A stretch of DNA of 64,000 nt from CALDSL01 sp039810245. GTDB lineage: Bacteria > Chloroflexota > Anaerolineae > Anaerolineales > Anaerolineaceae. Below, one piece after another: positions 38,127 to 47,697 of the stretch. The notes beneath the pieces are model-generated. The model did no database searches. It had not been told where the DNA came from and saw only the letters and a list, made by a program, of their open reading frames with translations. The translations under genes were made by a program, and so were the position numbers. Positions within the stretch are counted from its first letter, which is position 1; each line of letters begins with the position of its first letter. The DNA is taken from NCBI GenBank assembly GCA_039810245.1, contig JBDHWQ010000014.1, forward strand, positions 1-64,000, given 5' to 3'.

Positions 38127-39002
38127 ATGCTCCAACCCCAGGCCGCTCCCAGCCGCATTGCTGTGCTGCACCACCCCAACCTGCCGGTTTCGCTCACCGA
38201 AGCCGCGGAAGTGGTGGCATTTTTGCGCGGGCTGGGCGTGGAGCGTGTCGAGCAGCTTTCCCTGTACGAAGATGGCCTGTCGGAGCGCATCCACGCAGGC
38301 GCGTTTGATGCCGTGATAGGGTTGGGCGGCGACGGAACCATGCTGCGCTGCGGCCACCTGGTAGCCGGCACCAGCGTACCGGTGCTGGGCATCAACATGG
38401 GACGCTTTGGCTTTCTGGCCGAAGTGCGCCGCAATGCCTGGCACGATCTGCTGCCCAACTTGCTGGAGAAACGATTCTGGCTGGAAGAGCGCATGCTGCT
38501 AAACGCTGTGCACTGGGCCGGCGACGAACTGCGTGGCGAATGGGACGTGCTCAACGAAGTGGTCGTGTGCCGCGGCCGCTGGGTGCGGCCCATACACGTC
38601 CAGGCGCGCGTTGACGGCGTAGACCTCGCCACCTACGTGGCCGATGGCCTGATCACCGCCACCCCCACCGGCTCCACCGCCTATGCCCTGGCCGCCGGCG
38701 GGCCGATCCTGCCGCCCGAATTGCGCAATATCCTCATCGTGCCAGTCGCGCCACACCTCTCGGTGGACCGCGCGGTGATCCTCGCCGAAGGCGCGTGCGT
38801 TGAGATTTCGGTGCTGCGCGATCACGATGCAGTATTCTCGGTGGACGGCCAGGAAGCCGTGCCGCTGGGTGAAGGTGAGCACGTCAGCGTGTTCAGCAGC
38901 GAAGATTCCGTGCATTTCATCCGTTTTCAAGACCCGGGGTATTTCTACCGCAACCTTACCCTGTATATGGATCAAAACCCTTCTGCCACCGGAGCCGAAT
39001 GA
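38127..39002 (+). CDS. nadK: NAD kinase
   Basis: The enzyme phosphorylates NAD to NADP. The 291-aa protein has GLGGDGTMLR (about residues 64-73), NEVVVCRG and TPTGSTAYALAAGGPIL (about 181-197), the conserved NAD/ATP-binding segments. An in-frame overlap of 4 bases joins it to the zinc-finger membrane gene, with recN 12 bp further on. A nadK-recN neighbourhood is common in bacteria. Confidence 0.96.
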   Translation: MLQPQAAPSRIAVLHHPNLPVSLTEAAEVVAFLRGLGVERVEQLSLYEDGLSERIHAGAFDAVIGLGGDGTMLRCGHLVAGTSVPVLGINMGRFGFLAEVRRNAWHDLLPNLLEKRFWLEERMLLNAVHWAGDELRGEWDVLNEVVVCRGRWVRPIHVQARVDGVDLATYVADGLITATPTGSTAYALAAGGPILPPELRNILIVPVAPHLSVDRAVILAEGACVEISVLRDHDAVFSVDGQEAVPLGEGEHVSVFSSEDSVHFIRFQDPGYFYRNLTLYMDQNPSATGAE

Positions 39003-39556
39003 GCGAGTACACCTACGTCCCTACCTACTGCGCCAACCATCCCGACCGGGAAACCGGCCTGCGCTGCAAGCGCTGCAACAAGCCAATTTGCGACAGGTGC
39101 GCCGTGCTCACCCCGGTGGGTTATGTGTGCAAAGAATGCCTGCGCACCCAGCAAAAAGTGTTCGACAACGCCGCCTGGTACGATTACCCCCTGGCGATGC
39201 TCATTGCCGCTGCGCTCTCGTTTGCCGGCAGCTACGCCGCCGGGGTAATGGGCTTTTTCACCTTCTTCATCGCCCCGGTGGTCGGCGTGATCATCGCCGA
39301 GGCGGTGCGCTGGGTGGTACGCCGCCGGCGCTCGCGCCTGTTATTCCGCCTGGTGGCCCTGGCGGCACTGTTAGGCAGCCTGCCGCGCATCCTCATCACC
39401 CTGTTCAACGTGGTTGCCTTCTCCGGTTTTCTCACCCAGGGTGGCAACCTGTTCGCCGGCAGCTTTTCACTGCTGGCCATCCTGTGGCCGCTGGTGTACA
39501 CCTTTCTGGTCACCAGTACCGTGTATTACCGCATTAGTGGTATCCAAATTAAGTAA
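38999..39556 (+). CDS. B-box-type zinc-finger membrane protein
   Basis: The 185-aa protein begins with a cysteine/histidine array (CANHPDRETGLRCKRCNKPICDRCAVLTPVGYVCKEC, read in pieces over residues 11-47) typical of bacterial B-box zinc fingers. About four transmembrane helices follow (residues 62-80, 85-105, 118-140, 150-172). The function is unknown; similar N-termini occur in bacterial rhomboid-type and other membrane proteins. It is translationally coupled to nadK (ATGA overlap). Confidence 0.78.
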   Translation: MSEYTYVPTYCANHPDRETGLRCKRCNKPICDRCAVLTPVGYVCKECLRTQQKVFDNAAWYDYPLAMLIAAALSFAGSYAAGVMGFFTFFIAPVVGVIIAEAVRWVVRRRRSRLLFRLVALAALLGSLPRILITLFNVVAFSGFLTQGGNLFAGSFSLLAILWPLVYTFLVTSTVYYRISGIQIK

Positions 39557-39568
39557 TGCAGAACTGCC

Positions 39569-41320
39569 ATGATTATTGAACTGCGTATCGAAAACTTTGC
39601 CATTATCCAGCGGCTGGAGCTCGACCTGAGCGCCGGCCTGGTGACATTTACGGGGGAGACCGGCGCAGGCAAATCCATCATCCTCGATGCCATCGAGGCG
39701 CTGGTGGGCGGCCGCGCCGATGCCGGCATGATCCGCGCCGGGTCTGAACGCGCCCTGGTCGAAGCCACCTTCCGCATCCCCGCTGCCAGCCGCGCCGCCA
39801 TCCACCAGATCCTCGAGCGCGAAGAGCTGCTGGACGACGCGGATGAGGTCACCCTCTCGCGCGAGCTGCGCCGCGAAGGCCGCAACATCGCTCGCGTCAA
39901 CGGCCGCACCGTCAGCCTGGGGATGCTGCGCGAGTTGGGCGGCTACCTGGTGGATATTCACGGACAGTCGGAGCATCTTTCGCTCTACAATGTGCGCGAG
40001 CACCTGCACCTGCTCGACCGCTACGCGGTGAGCGAGCCGCACCTGGCGGCCTATCGCAAGGCGTACGCGCAGTTAAACGCGCTGCGACGCGACCTGGCCA
40101 CGCTGCGCCAGACCGAAGCCGATGCCGAACGCCGCACCGATATGCTCAATTACCAGGTGCAAGAAATCGACGCCGCCGCGCTAAAGCCCGGCGAGGAAGA
40201 CGAGCTGCGCCAGGAGCGCGAGCGACTGGCGAATGCCGAAAACCTGGCCGCGCTGGCCCAGCAGGCCCTGCAGGTGTTGGATGAAGGCACGCCGGAATCG
40301 CCTTCCATCTCCGACCTGGCCGGCCAGATGGTGCAGGCTTTGGCGGCCATCGCGAAAATTGATTCCAGCCAGTCGGCGCTCTCCGAACAGGCGGTTGGAC
40401 TGGCCGACACGCTGGCCGATATCGGCGTTGAGCTGCGTGACTACCTGGAAGGCATGGAATTTAACCCGCGCCGCCTGGAGCAGGTGGAAGACCGGCTGGA
40501 TATGATCAGCAAGCTCAAACGCAAGTACGGCGGCAGCATCGAAGCGGTGCTGAGCTTTGCCACCGACGCGCGCGCTCAGCTCGATACCATCCTGCACGCC
40601 GAAGAGCGCATCACCGCGCTGGAAGCCGAAGAAGCGGATATGCTCAACGAGCTGGCCCGCCTGGGGCTGGCGCTCTCCGCGCACCGCCGCGCCGCCGCCG
40701 AAAACCTGGCGCGTGGCGTGGAATCCGAGCTCAACGACCTGCGCATGGAAGGCGCGCGCTTCGCGGTGGATATGCAGTTCCAACCCGACCCGCACGGCGT
40801 ACCGCTGGGCGATGGGCAGGCGGTGGCTTTTGACTCCAGCGGCCTGGACCGCGTGGAGTTCCTGGTGGCCCCCAACCCCGGCGAAGGCCTCAAGCCGATG
40901 GTTAAGATCGCATCCGGCGGCGAGACTTCGCGGCTGATGCTGGCGCTCAAGAATACCCTTGTGCGCGCAGACCCTGTGCCAACCCTGATCTTCGATGAAA
41001 TTGACCAGGGCATCGGCGGGCGCGTGGGCAGCGTGGTAGGCGAGAAGCTGTGGCGGCTCGGTCGCCAGCACCAGGTGCTGTGCGTGACGCACCTGCCGCA
41101 GCTTGCCGCCTTTGGCGATCTGCACTACCGCGTGGGCAAGCACGTGGAAGACGGGCGTACCATGACCGACGTTCAAAAGCTGGATGACAGCCACCGACTG
41201 GAAGAGCTGGCGCAGATGCTGGGTAACCTGAGCGATGTTAACTTGAGTGCGGCGCGAGAGACGCTGGAAAGCGCCCGCCAGCGCGCTGGTGAGCTGCGCG
41301 CCGTCTCGGCGCACTCCTGA
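39569..41320 (+). CDS. recN: DNA repair protein RecN (SMC-like ATPase)
   Basis: RecN acts early in double-strand-break repair. The 583-aa protein has Walker A GETGAGKSIILDAIEALVGG (about residues 29-48), two coiled-coil arms (about 150-225 and 270-370), the ABC signature ASGGETSRLMLALK (about 449-462) and Walker B LIFDEIDQGIGGR. All motifs are intact and the length is normal. It is followed by the 16-bp hairpin 41329-41373. Confidence 0.96.
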   Translation: MIIELRIENFAIIQRLELDLSAGLVTFTGETGAGKSIILDAIEALVGGRADAGMIRAGSERALVEATFRIPAASRAAIHQILEREELLDDADEVTLSRELRREGRNIARVNGRTVSLGMLRELGGYLVDIHGQSEHLSLYNVREHLHLLDRYAVSEPHLAAYRKAYAQLNALRRDLATLRQTEADAERRTDMLNYQVQEIDAAALKPGEEDELRQERERLANAENLAALAQQALQVLDEGTPESPSISDLAGQMVQALAAIAKIDSSQSALSEQAVGLADTLADIGVELRDYLEGMEFNPRRLEQVEDRLDMISKLKRKYGGSIEAVLSFATDARAQLDTILHAEERITALEAEEADMLNELARLGLALSAHRRAAAENLARGVESELNDLRMEGARFAVDMQFQPDPHGVPLGDGQAVAFDSSGLDRVEFLVAPNPGEGLKPMVKIASGGETSRLMLALKNTLVRADPVPTLIFDEIDQGIGGRVGSVVGEKLWRLGRQHQVLCVTHLPQLAAFGDLHYRVGKHVEDGRTMTDVQKLDDSHRLEELAQMLGNLSDVNLSAARETLESARQRAGELRAVSAHS

Positions 41321-41328
41321 ACCGGCTG

Positions 41329-41373
41329 CGCGCAAATACGCCGCGCAACAAACGGGAGCGGCGTATTTGCGCG
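41329..41373 (+). terminator. Hairpin after recN
   Basis: Perfect 16-bp arms (41329-41344, 41358-41373) around 13 bases, starting 8 bp past the recN stop. No T-run. A TATAAT at 41392-41397 follows for the next gene. Confidence 0.65.
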
Positions 41374-41447
41374 AAACATCCCAATTTCCAGTATAATGAT
41401 AAGTATATACATCACCGATGCCTTTTTGCGGATCGTGAAAGGCGTTT

Positions 41448-44400
41448 ATGCTTCGAATTTTGCTGCTGGGTACCCCGGTTGTGCTGGTAGATGGTCAGCC
41501 TGTGCTGATTCGACGGCGCCTGCAACGGTCCATGCTGTTCTATCTGGCCAGCCACCCCGATCCGGTCTCGCGTTCGGATCTGATCATGTTATTCTGGCCG
41601 GACGAAAACGAACAGGCCGGCCGGCGCCACCTGCGCGAGGCGCTCAGCAAGCTGCGCGCCCAGCTCGACGATGACCGTTACTGGCAGGTGGATCAGGATC
41701 GCGTGGGCCTTGACCACGCGCACGTCTCGGTGGACGTGGATGATTTCCAACAGATGGTGGAAAACGACTGGCACGTGTTGCGCCAGACCCCGCATAACGT
41801 GCCGCTGCCACTGCCCGCGGCCGAGCGCGTGCGCGCTGCGCTGGAGCTGTGGCGCGCGGGACGCTTCCTGGCTGGCAGCAACGTGCATTCCAGTGAAGCC
41901 TTCGATTACTGGCTGACCAGCTTTACGCACCAGCTTGAAAATGTGCGCCTGGTTTTGCTGGAGCGCCTGGCCGATCATTGCGCCGCTAGCGGCGACCTGC
42001 ACACGGCCATCTTCTGGATGAACCAGGCGCTGGACTGCGACGAGCTGAACGAAACCTACTCGCTGCGCCTGCTGGCCTGGATGCGCGCCCTGGGCTTGCG
42101 CTCAGAAGCCATGCGGCTGTGCGCGCGCATGGAAGGCGTGTATGCGCGCGAAACCGGCGGCTCGCCGCCCGAAGCCCTGCGAACCGCCTGCCGCCAGGCG
42201 CGCGGCGATTCGCCCGCCAGCATCGACGGCGCGCGAGCCTGGCCGCTGCCCATGCGCATGCAGGCGCCATTTGTGGGGCGCATCTACGCCATGCAGCACC
42301 TGCACAAGCTGCTGCAGCGCGGCGGCGCAGCGATTGTTCTGGGTGAAGCTGGTGCAGGGAAGACGCGCCTGGTGCAGAACTTTACCGAAACCAGTGAAAC
42401 TCCGCTGCGGCTGCTGCTGGCGCAGGGCCGCGTGGGGGAAAACAGCCTGCCGTTCCAACCCCTGATCGAGATGTTGCGCCGCGATGTGCAGCCCGCCGAG
42501 TGGCGGCGCGTCGACCCGGTGTGGCGCGCGGCGCTGGTTCCTATCCTGCCCGAGCTGCTGCCCGGCCTACCCGCGCGCATCGTCAGCCACGAGACCGCCG
42601 AACATAGCGGGCGCAGCCGCATCTTCGAGGCGCTGCGCCAGGTGCTGCTGGCGCTCAACGGCAGCGCACGCGTGCTGCTCTTTTTAGATGACGCCCAATG
42701 GAGCGATGAGGCCACCCTTTCGGCGCTTGCGTACATTTATGAACGTCGGTATTTCCACGAGCGCGGGCTGTTGGTCCTGGCTGCGCGCCAGGGCGAGCGC
42801 AGCCTGTACCTGGAGCAATTCCTGGCTCATCCTGGGATTGAACAGGCACTGCGTCTCACCCTGCGCCAGCTCAGCGAAGAAGAGATTGGACTGCTGGCGC
42901 GCAGCGTGCTCAACCAGGAGCTGCCGGCCGGTCTGGTGGAGCGGCTGGTCCGCGATACCGGCGGCAACCCGCTGTTCATCCTCGAAACCCTGCGCGGCTG
43001 GCTGGAGCTTTCGCCGCGCCCGCCGCTCGAATCGCTGGCCGAACTGCCGCTGCCCGTCAGCATTTATAACCTGCTGCATGAACGCCTGCGCGCGCTGGAC
43101 TCGCGCGGCCGCCAGGTGCTGCAGGCAGCGGCGGTGATTGGGCAAAGCTTTCCGGTGGACGTGCTGGAAGTTGTAACCGCTTTGCCCCCCGAACGCGTAA
43201 TGCAGGCGCTGGAAGACCTGGAACGCTATTACCTGGTGCGCCCGGATACTGCTCTGCCCGCGCGCTATGCCTTTATTCATGACCGCTTCCGTGAAGTGCT
43301 GCTGCGCGAGTTGAGCCCGGCGCGCCGCCGCCTGCTGCACCAGCGCACTGCCGTCGCCTTGCAAGATCGCCTGAGCGCGCCAGCCGGCCCGCAGGCCGCT
43401 CTGCTGGCAGGCCACTTTGAAGCCGCGGGCGACGCCCACGCGGCATTCGGCTATTGGCTGCAAGCTGCGTCATATGCCATCGGATTGTATTCCTACTCGG
43501 AAGCCTTCGATGCCTTTATGCACGCCGAAGCCTTGCTGCCCCAACTGGCTGCCGGTCTGGATGACGGCTCTCTCTACGCGCTGTATTCCAACTGGAGCGA
43601 TACCGCCTACGTAGCCGGCGACGTAGATGGGATGGAACACGCCAACGCCGCCTTGCGCGCCTTTGGCGAACAGCGCGCCAGTCCATTCCTGGTGGGCGCC
43701 GGCCTCAGCGGAATGGCTTATGCCGCGGTTATGCGCGGCGATTTCACCACCGCGATGGCAGACCTGGACCTGGCGCTGCCATACCTCAAGCAGCACGGCG
43801 ACCCTTACGAGGAAATCCTTGGCTTCACGCGTTATGGCACGCTGCTCATCCACCAGATGCGCTTCGATGAAGCGCGTAAGCCGCTTGAACACGCGCTCAG
43901 CCTGGGGGAAGGCGCGGTGGAGGAGCGCGTGCTCAGCGTATGGCTGCTGGCCATGGATTGGATGGCGCTGCTGGAAATGCTCAGCGGTTGGCCGGAACGG
44001 GCGTTAGCCCTGTGCCAGGAAGGGACGAGCCAGCGGCAGGTGCGGCTGCTCAAACGCGGCGCCACGCACAGCCTGTTCGCGCACTGCGCCGCGCTGCTGT
44101 TCACCGGACGCCTGCGCGAATCGCTGGATTTGATCCAGTCCAGTATGGATCAGATGCACCACGCGCGCACCGTGCGCGACGCTGGCACGGTGCACTACAT
44201 CGCCGCAACCGCGCACCTGCTGCTGGGCGAGCTGGATGCGGCCTGGACGCACGCGCACAAAGCCATCGAGTTAGCGCAGCGCGCCAGTTTTACCGATCTG
44301 CTGTACGGCGCGCGCTGCGTGTTGGCCGATTTACTGGCCCTGGCTGGCACGGAGGAAGCACTCACGGCCTACCGTTTGGCGCTGCCGCCGAGAAAGAATG

Positions 44401-44948
44401 GGCTGGTCTATTCCTTAGCTGCGGCGCGCATAGGCTACCTTACTGCGCTTTCCGGTGACATAGAGAACGGCGCGCAGTTCCAGGCACAGATGGTAGAATA
44501 TTGCCAGCAGGCAGGTTTCTGGCTGGCAGGCATCAACGCTCAGATCGGCCAGGCCGGCGTGCTTGCCATCCGGGGGCAGCACGCGGCGGCACGCGCGCTG
44601 CTGGTGCAGTGGTCTGCCACCGCGCGCGAGCACAGCATGCAAACGGCGGTACTGGAAAGCGAGATACTGCTGGGTGAAGTCCTGCTCCAGCAAGGTGAAT
44701 GGGTTGCGGCCCTGCAGCAAGGGCAAACCGTGGCGCGCCGATCGAGCGAATTGAGAATGCGGCCAATGATGCTGCGCGGACTGCTGCTTCAGGCGCGCGC
44801 CTTGCATGCGAATGGTCAGGGCGTAGCGCCAGATATGCGCGATAAGGTCCTGGCGCTGCTGGCCGAATGGGAACCACACGCGCGGCTGCCCGAAACGGCG
44901 GGTATTTTCGCGGTTTGCCGCAAAGAGGCGCTGAAATTCCTTGATTAA
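41448..44948 (+). CDS. Large SARP/BTAD-AAA-TPR transcriptional regulator
   Basis: The 1166-aa protein starts with a winged-helix DNA-binding segment (about 1-90, RSDLIMLFWPDENEQAGRRHLREALSKLR) and a bacterial transcriptional activator (BTAD) helical domain (about 95-245). An AAA/STAND ATPase follows with Walker A GEAGAGKTR (about 298-306) and Walker B LLFLDDAQWSD (about 408-418), and then a long TPR-like helical region (about 640-1160). The architecture resembles actinobacterial SARP activators and MalT-like STAND sensors. The target and inducer are unknown, and no biosynthetic cluster is adjacent. Its own -10 TATAAT lies 50 bp upstream. Confidence 0.88.
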   Translation: MLRILLLGTPVVLVDGQPVLIRRRLQRSMLFYLASHPDPVSRSDLIMLFWPDENEQAGRRHLREALSKLRAQLDDDRYWQVDQDRVGLDHAHVSVDVDDFQQMVENDWHVLRQTPHNVPLPLPAAERVRAALELWRAGRFLAGSNVHSSEAFDYWLTSFTHQLENVRLVLLERLADHCAASGDLHTAIFWMNQALDCDELNETYSLRLLAWMRALGLRSEAMRLCARMEGVYARETGGSPPEALRTACRQARGDSPASIDGARAWPLPMRMQAPFVGRIYAMQHLHKLLQRGGAAIVLGEAGAGKTRLVQNFTETSETPLRLLLAQGRVGENSLPFQPLIEMLRRDVQPAEWRRVDPVWRAALVPILPELLPGLPARIVSHETAEHSGRSRIFEALRQVLLALNGSARVLLFLDDAQWSDEATLSALAYIYERRYFHERGLLVLAARQGERSLYLEQFLAHPGIEQALRLTLRQLSEEEIGLLARSVLNQELPAGLVERLVRDTGGNPLFILETLRGWLELSPRPPLESLAELPLPVSIYNLLHERLRALDSRGRQVLQAAAVIGQSFPVDVLEVVTALPPERVMQALEDLERYYLVRPDTALPARYAFIHDRFREVLLRELSPARRRLLHQRTAVALQDRLSAPAGPQAALLAGHFEAAGDAHAAFGYWLQAASYAIGLYSYSEAFDAFMHAEALLPQLAAGLDDGSLYALYSNWSDTAYVAGDVDGMEHANAALRAFGEQRASPFLVGAGLSGMAYAAVMRGDFTTAMADLDLALPYLKQHGDPYEEILGFTRYGTLLIHQMRFDEARKPLEHALSLGEGAVEERVLSVWLLAMDWMALLEMLSGWPERALALCQEGTSQRQVRLLKRGATHSLFAHCAALLFTGRLRESLDLIQSSMDQMHHARTVRDAGTVHYIAATAHLLLGELDAAWTHAHKAIELAQRASFTDLLYGARCVLADLLALAGTEEALTAYRLALPPRKNGLVYSLAAARIGYLTALSGDIENGAQFQAQMVEYCQQAGFWLAGINAQIGQAGVLAIRGQHAAARALLVQWSATAREHSMQTAVLESEILLGEVLLQQGEWVAALQQGQTVARRSSELRMRPMMLRGLLLQARALHANGQGVAPDMRDKVLALLAEWEPHARLPETAGIFAVCRKEALKFLD

Positions 44949-45102
44949 ACCCAAAAGACGGCAACGTTTGTCCATGTTTTGGCAACGCTGTTCGTATATG
45001 CTAATGGGGCGGGGAGGGTTATCCCTCTCACGGGCTGCAGGGGCCCGTGGCCAAAGGTGGTTGGTGTTTGGGGGACGAGCACGAGCCACTTTTGCAACGA
45101 AC

Positions 45103-45129
45103 GGCAGGCTGGGCAATTCCCCGCCTGCC
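45103..45129. terminator. Small hairpin between the SARP gene and mutS2
   Basis: Arms GGCAGGC/GCCTGCC (45103-45109, 45123-45129) plus an inner GGG/CCC, just before the minus-strand mutS2 stop at 45136. The rest of the 187-bp gap (44949-45135) shows only a GGGCTGCAGGGGCCC-type palindrome. Confidence 0.5.
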
Positions 45130-45135
45130 TTTCTG

Positions 45136-47544
45136 TTAAAGCATGTGCGCCACGGTCACTCCGTCGCCACCCTCATTATCCATGCCCGACTCATAGCTCT
45201 TGACGTGCTGCGACTGGCGCAGTGCATCGCGAATCACCTGGCGCAGCCGGCCGGTGCCTTTGCCGTGGATGATGCGCACAAACGGTAGCCCGGCCAGGTA
45301 AGCGTTTTCCAGGTAGCGGTCCAGGGCTTCCAGCGCGTCTTCAGCGCGCATCCCGCGCAGGTCCAGCTCCATGCCGGGCGATGCGCGCATGGCGGATGCC
45401 CCACCGGCCATGGCGGCCGGCTTTTCACGCGCGGCAGCATTCACCGGTGGGGGCGCCGGCGTCTCTTCAGCAAATATGCCCGGGCGCTCCAGGTCATCCA
45501 GGCGCGCGCGCACGCGCAGATTGCCAAGCTGCACTTCGGCATCCATCTCGCCCAGCGCGCTGACCACGCCTTCCATCTTCAGTGTGCGCACGCGCACCTT
45601 ATCGCCCAGACGCAGCGGGCGGCGCTCGCTGCGCTCGCCGCCTTTCTGCTGGCGCTCCACCGGGCGCTCCACGCTGGCGCGAATGCTTTCCACCTGTTCC
45701 TGCAGCGGCTTAAGTGCTTCCAGCGGCTGGCGCGCGCGCTGCAGCGCGCGGCGCACATCATCCAGGTCGCCGCGCAGGGCAGCGGCTTCCTCTTCGGCTT
45801 CGCTGCGCGCCTTTTCCAGCACTGCGCGGCGCTCTTCTTCGATCTGCGCCAGGCGCTTGTTCAGCTCGCGGCGCGCTTTTTCAGCTTCGCCGCGCGCGGT
45901 TTCGGCCTGAGCGCGGCTCTTACGCGCCAGGTCGCGCTGGTGGTGGATCTCGTCCAGCAGGTCTTCGGCGCGCAGGTCATTGGGGTCGATCGTCTCGCGC
46001 GCCGACGCGATGATCTCTTTGGGCAGCCCCAGGCGCTCGGCGATGGCCAGCGCATTGGAACGGCCCGGCAGCCCAATGGTCAGGTGGTAGGTGGGGCGCA
46101 GCGTTTCCAGGTTAAATTCCATGCTGGCGTTCACCACACCCGCTGTGCCGTGGGCATAGGTTTTCAGCTCGGGGTAGTGCGTGGCCACCAGGCAGGTGAT
46201 GCGCTTTTCGAGCAGGAAGGAAAGGATCGAGCGCGCCAGCGCCGCGCCTTCCTGCGGGTCGGTGCCCGCGCCCAGCTCGTCCAGCAGCACCAGGCTGTGC
46301 CGCCCTGCACGCGCCAGGATGCGCGTGATGTTGGTGATGTGCCCTGAGAACGTGGAAAGCGACTGCTCGATGGACTGCTCGTCGCCAATATCGGCGTAAA
46401 TGTCCTTGAAAATACTCAGCGTGGCCCCGGACTGGGCCGGGATGTGCAGCCCGGCCTGGGCCATCAGCGCCAGCAGCCCCACCGTCTTGAGCGTCACCGT
46501 CTTGCCACCGGTGTTGGGGCCGGTAATCACCAGGGCGAAGGTTTTTTCGTCCAGGTACACGTCAATCGGCACCACCGTCGCCGGGTCGAGGAGCGGGTGG
46601 CGCGCCTGGTACAGGCTGAGGGTGCTTCCCGGGTGCGCGCCGCTGCGCTCATTGCGCATTGGCGCCAGCACCGGCTCGCTGGCGCGCAGGTCTTCGGCGT
46701 ACTTGGCGCACGCCAGCGCCAGGTCCATTTCGGCCAGCGCGTTCACCATCTCCTTGAGGTCGTGCGCGTTCGCGCCCACCTGGCTGGAAAGCTCGGCCAG
46801 GATGCGCCGCTCTTCGTCGCGCTCTTCCAACTGCAGCGCGTGCCACTGGTTGTTGAGGTCAACCACCACCAGCGGCTCGACGAACAGCGTGGCACCCGAG
46901 GACGACTGGTCGTGGATGATCGAGCGCACGCGGCCCTTGAATTCAGAGCGCAGCGGGATCACATAGCGCCCGTTGCGCTGGGTGATAATCGACTCCTGCA
47001 GCATGGGCTGGGTTTTCGGGTCGTTGATCATGCGTTCCAGGCGCGTCATCAGGCGGTCGTGCGAAATCTTCACCTCGCGGCGTATGGCGCCCAGCCGCGG
47101 CGAGGCGCTGTCGAGGATGTCGCCGCGCTCGGAAATGGCACGCGAGATGGCGTCGATCAACCCGGGCGGTGGGGGCAGCGCCTCGGCGATGCGCGTGAGA
47201 GTCGGGTAGCACTCGGCGCTGCGCTCAAACGAGCGCGCCATATTGCGTGCCGCCATCAGTGTGTTCTTCACTTCCAGCAGCTCGGCAGCCTGCAGTACAC
47301 CACCGCGCCCGGCCAGGTCGACCAGCGGGCGGATATCCGTAGCGCCGCCGACCGTCACATCGGCGTTGACCGAAAGCAGCAGCCGCGCCTCTGAGGTGCG
47401 CCGCTGCTGCTGCAAAGCCAGCTCCAGGTCGTTGGTGGGGCGCACCTGGCGCACCAGCTCCGCCGAAGCCGAAAAAGCGGCATAACCAGCCAGCCGCTCT
47501 AAGATCTTGGGAAATTCAAGGGTAATAATGGTCTTCTCATCCAT
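45136..47544 (-). CDS. mutS2: MutS2 (endonuclease MutS2 / ribosome-rescue type)
   Basis: The 802-aa protein lacks the MutS mismatch-recognition domain. It has the core/lever region, the ATPase with Walker A GPNTGGKTVTLKTVG (about 333-347) and LVLLDELGAGTDPQEG (Walker B). A coiled coil (about 510-610), a KOW-like linker and a C-terminal Smr domain (DLRGMRAEDALEAL ... HGKGTGRLR) complete it. MutS2 is linked to recombination suppression and, in Bacillus, to splitting collided ribosomes. The start at 47544 begins the conserved MDEKTIITLEFPKIL. Confidence 0.95.
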   Translation of the reverse strand: MDEKTIITLEFPKILERLAGYAAFSASAELVRQVRPTNDLELALQQQRRTSEARLLLSVNADVTVGGATDIRPLVDLAGRGGVLQAAELLEVKNTLMAARNMARSFERSAECYPTLTRIAEALPPPPGLIDAISRAISERGDILDSASPRLGAIRREVKISHDRLMTRLERMINDPKTQPMLQESIITQRNGRYVIPLRSEFKGRVRSIIHDQSSSGATLFVEPLVVVDLNNQWHALQLEERDEERRILAELSSQVGANAHDLKEMVNALAEMDLALACAKYAEDLRASEPVLAPMRNERSGAHPGSTLSLYQARHPLLDPATVVPIDVYLDEKTFALVITGPNTGGKTVTLKTVGLLALMAQAGLHIPAQSGATLSIFKDIYADIGDEQSIEQSLSTFSGHITNITRILARAGRHSLVLLDELGAGTDPQEGAALARSILSFLLEKRITCLVATHYPELKTYAHGTAGVVNASMEFNLETLRPTYHLTIGLPGRSNALAIAERLGLPKEIIASARETIDPNDLRAEDLLDEIHHQRDLARKSRAQAETARGEAEKARRELNKRLAQIEEERRAVLEKARSEAEEEAAALRGDLDDVRRALQRARQPLEALKPLQEQVESIRASVERPVERQQKGGERSERRPLRLGDKVRVRTLKMEGVVSALGEMDAEVQLGNLRVRARLDDLERPGIFAEETPAPPPVNAAAREKPAAMAGGASAMRASPGMELDLRGMRAEDALEALDRYLENAYLAGLPFVRIIHGKGTGRLRQVIRDALRQSQHVKSYESGMDNEGGDGVTVAHML

Positions 47545-47697
47545 AAGCAAAATGAGTCTACCATAAAGCCCCCGCCCCCGGTATTGGCCATTACGACAGG
47601 CCAAATGACCAGGGATAGGGGTAGTCCCTGACCCGTGGGAATTGCCGCCTGGAAAGCGGCATTGTATAATCGAGAGCATAGAAAGGTAGTTTTCCCG

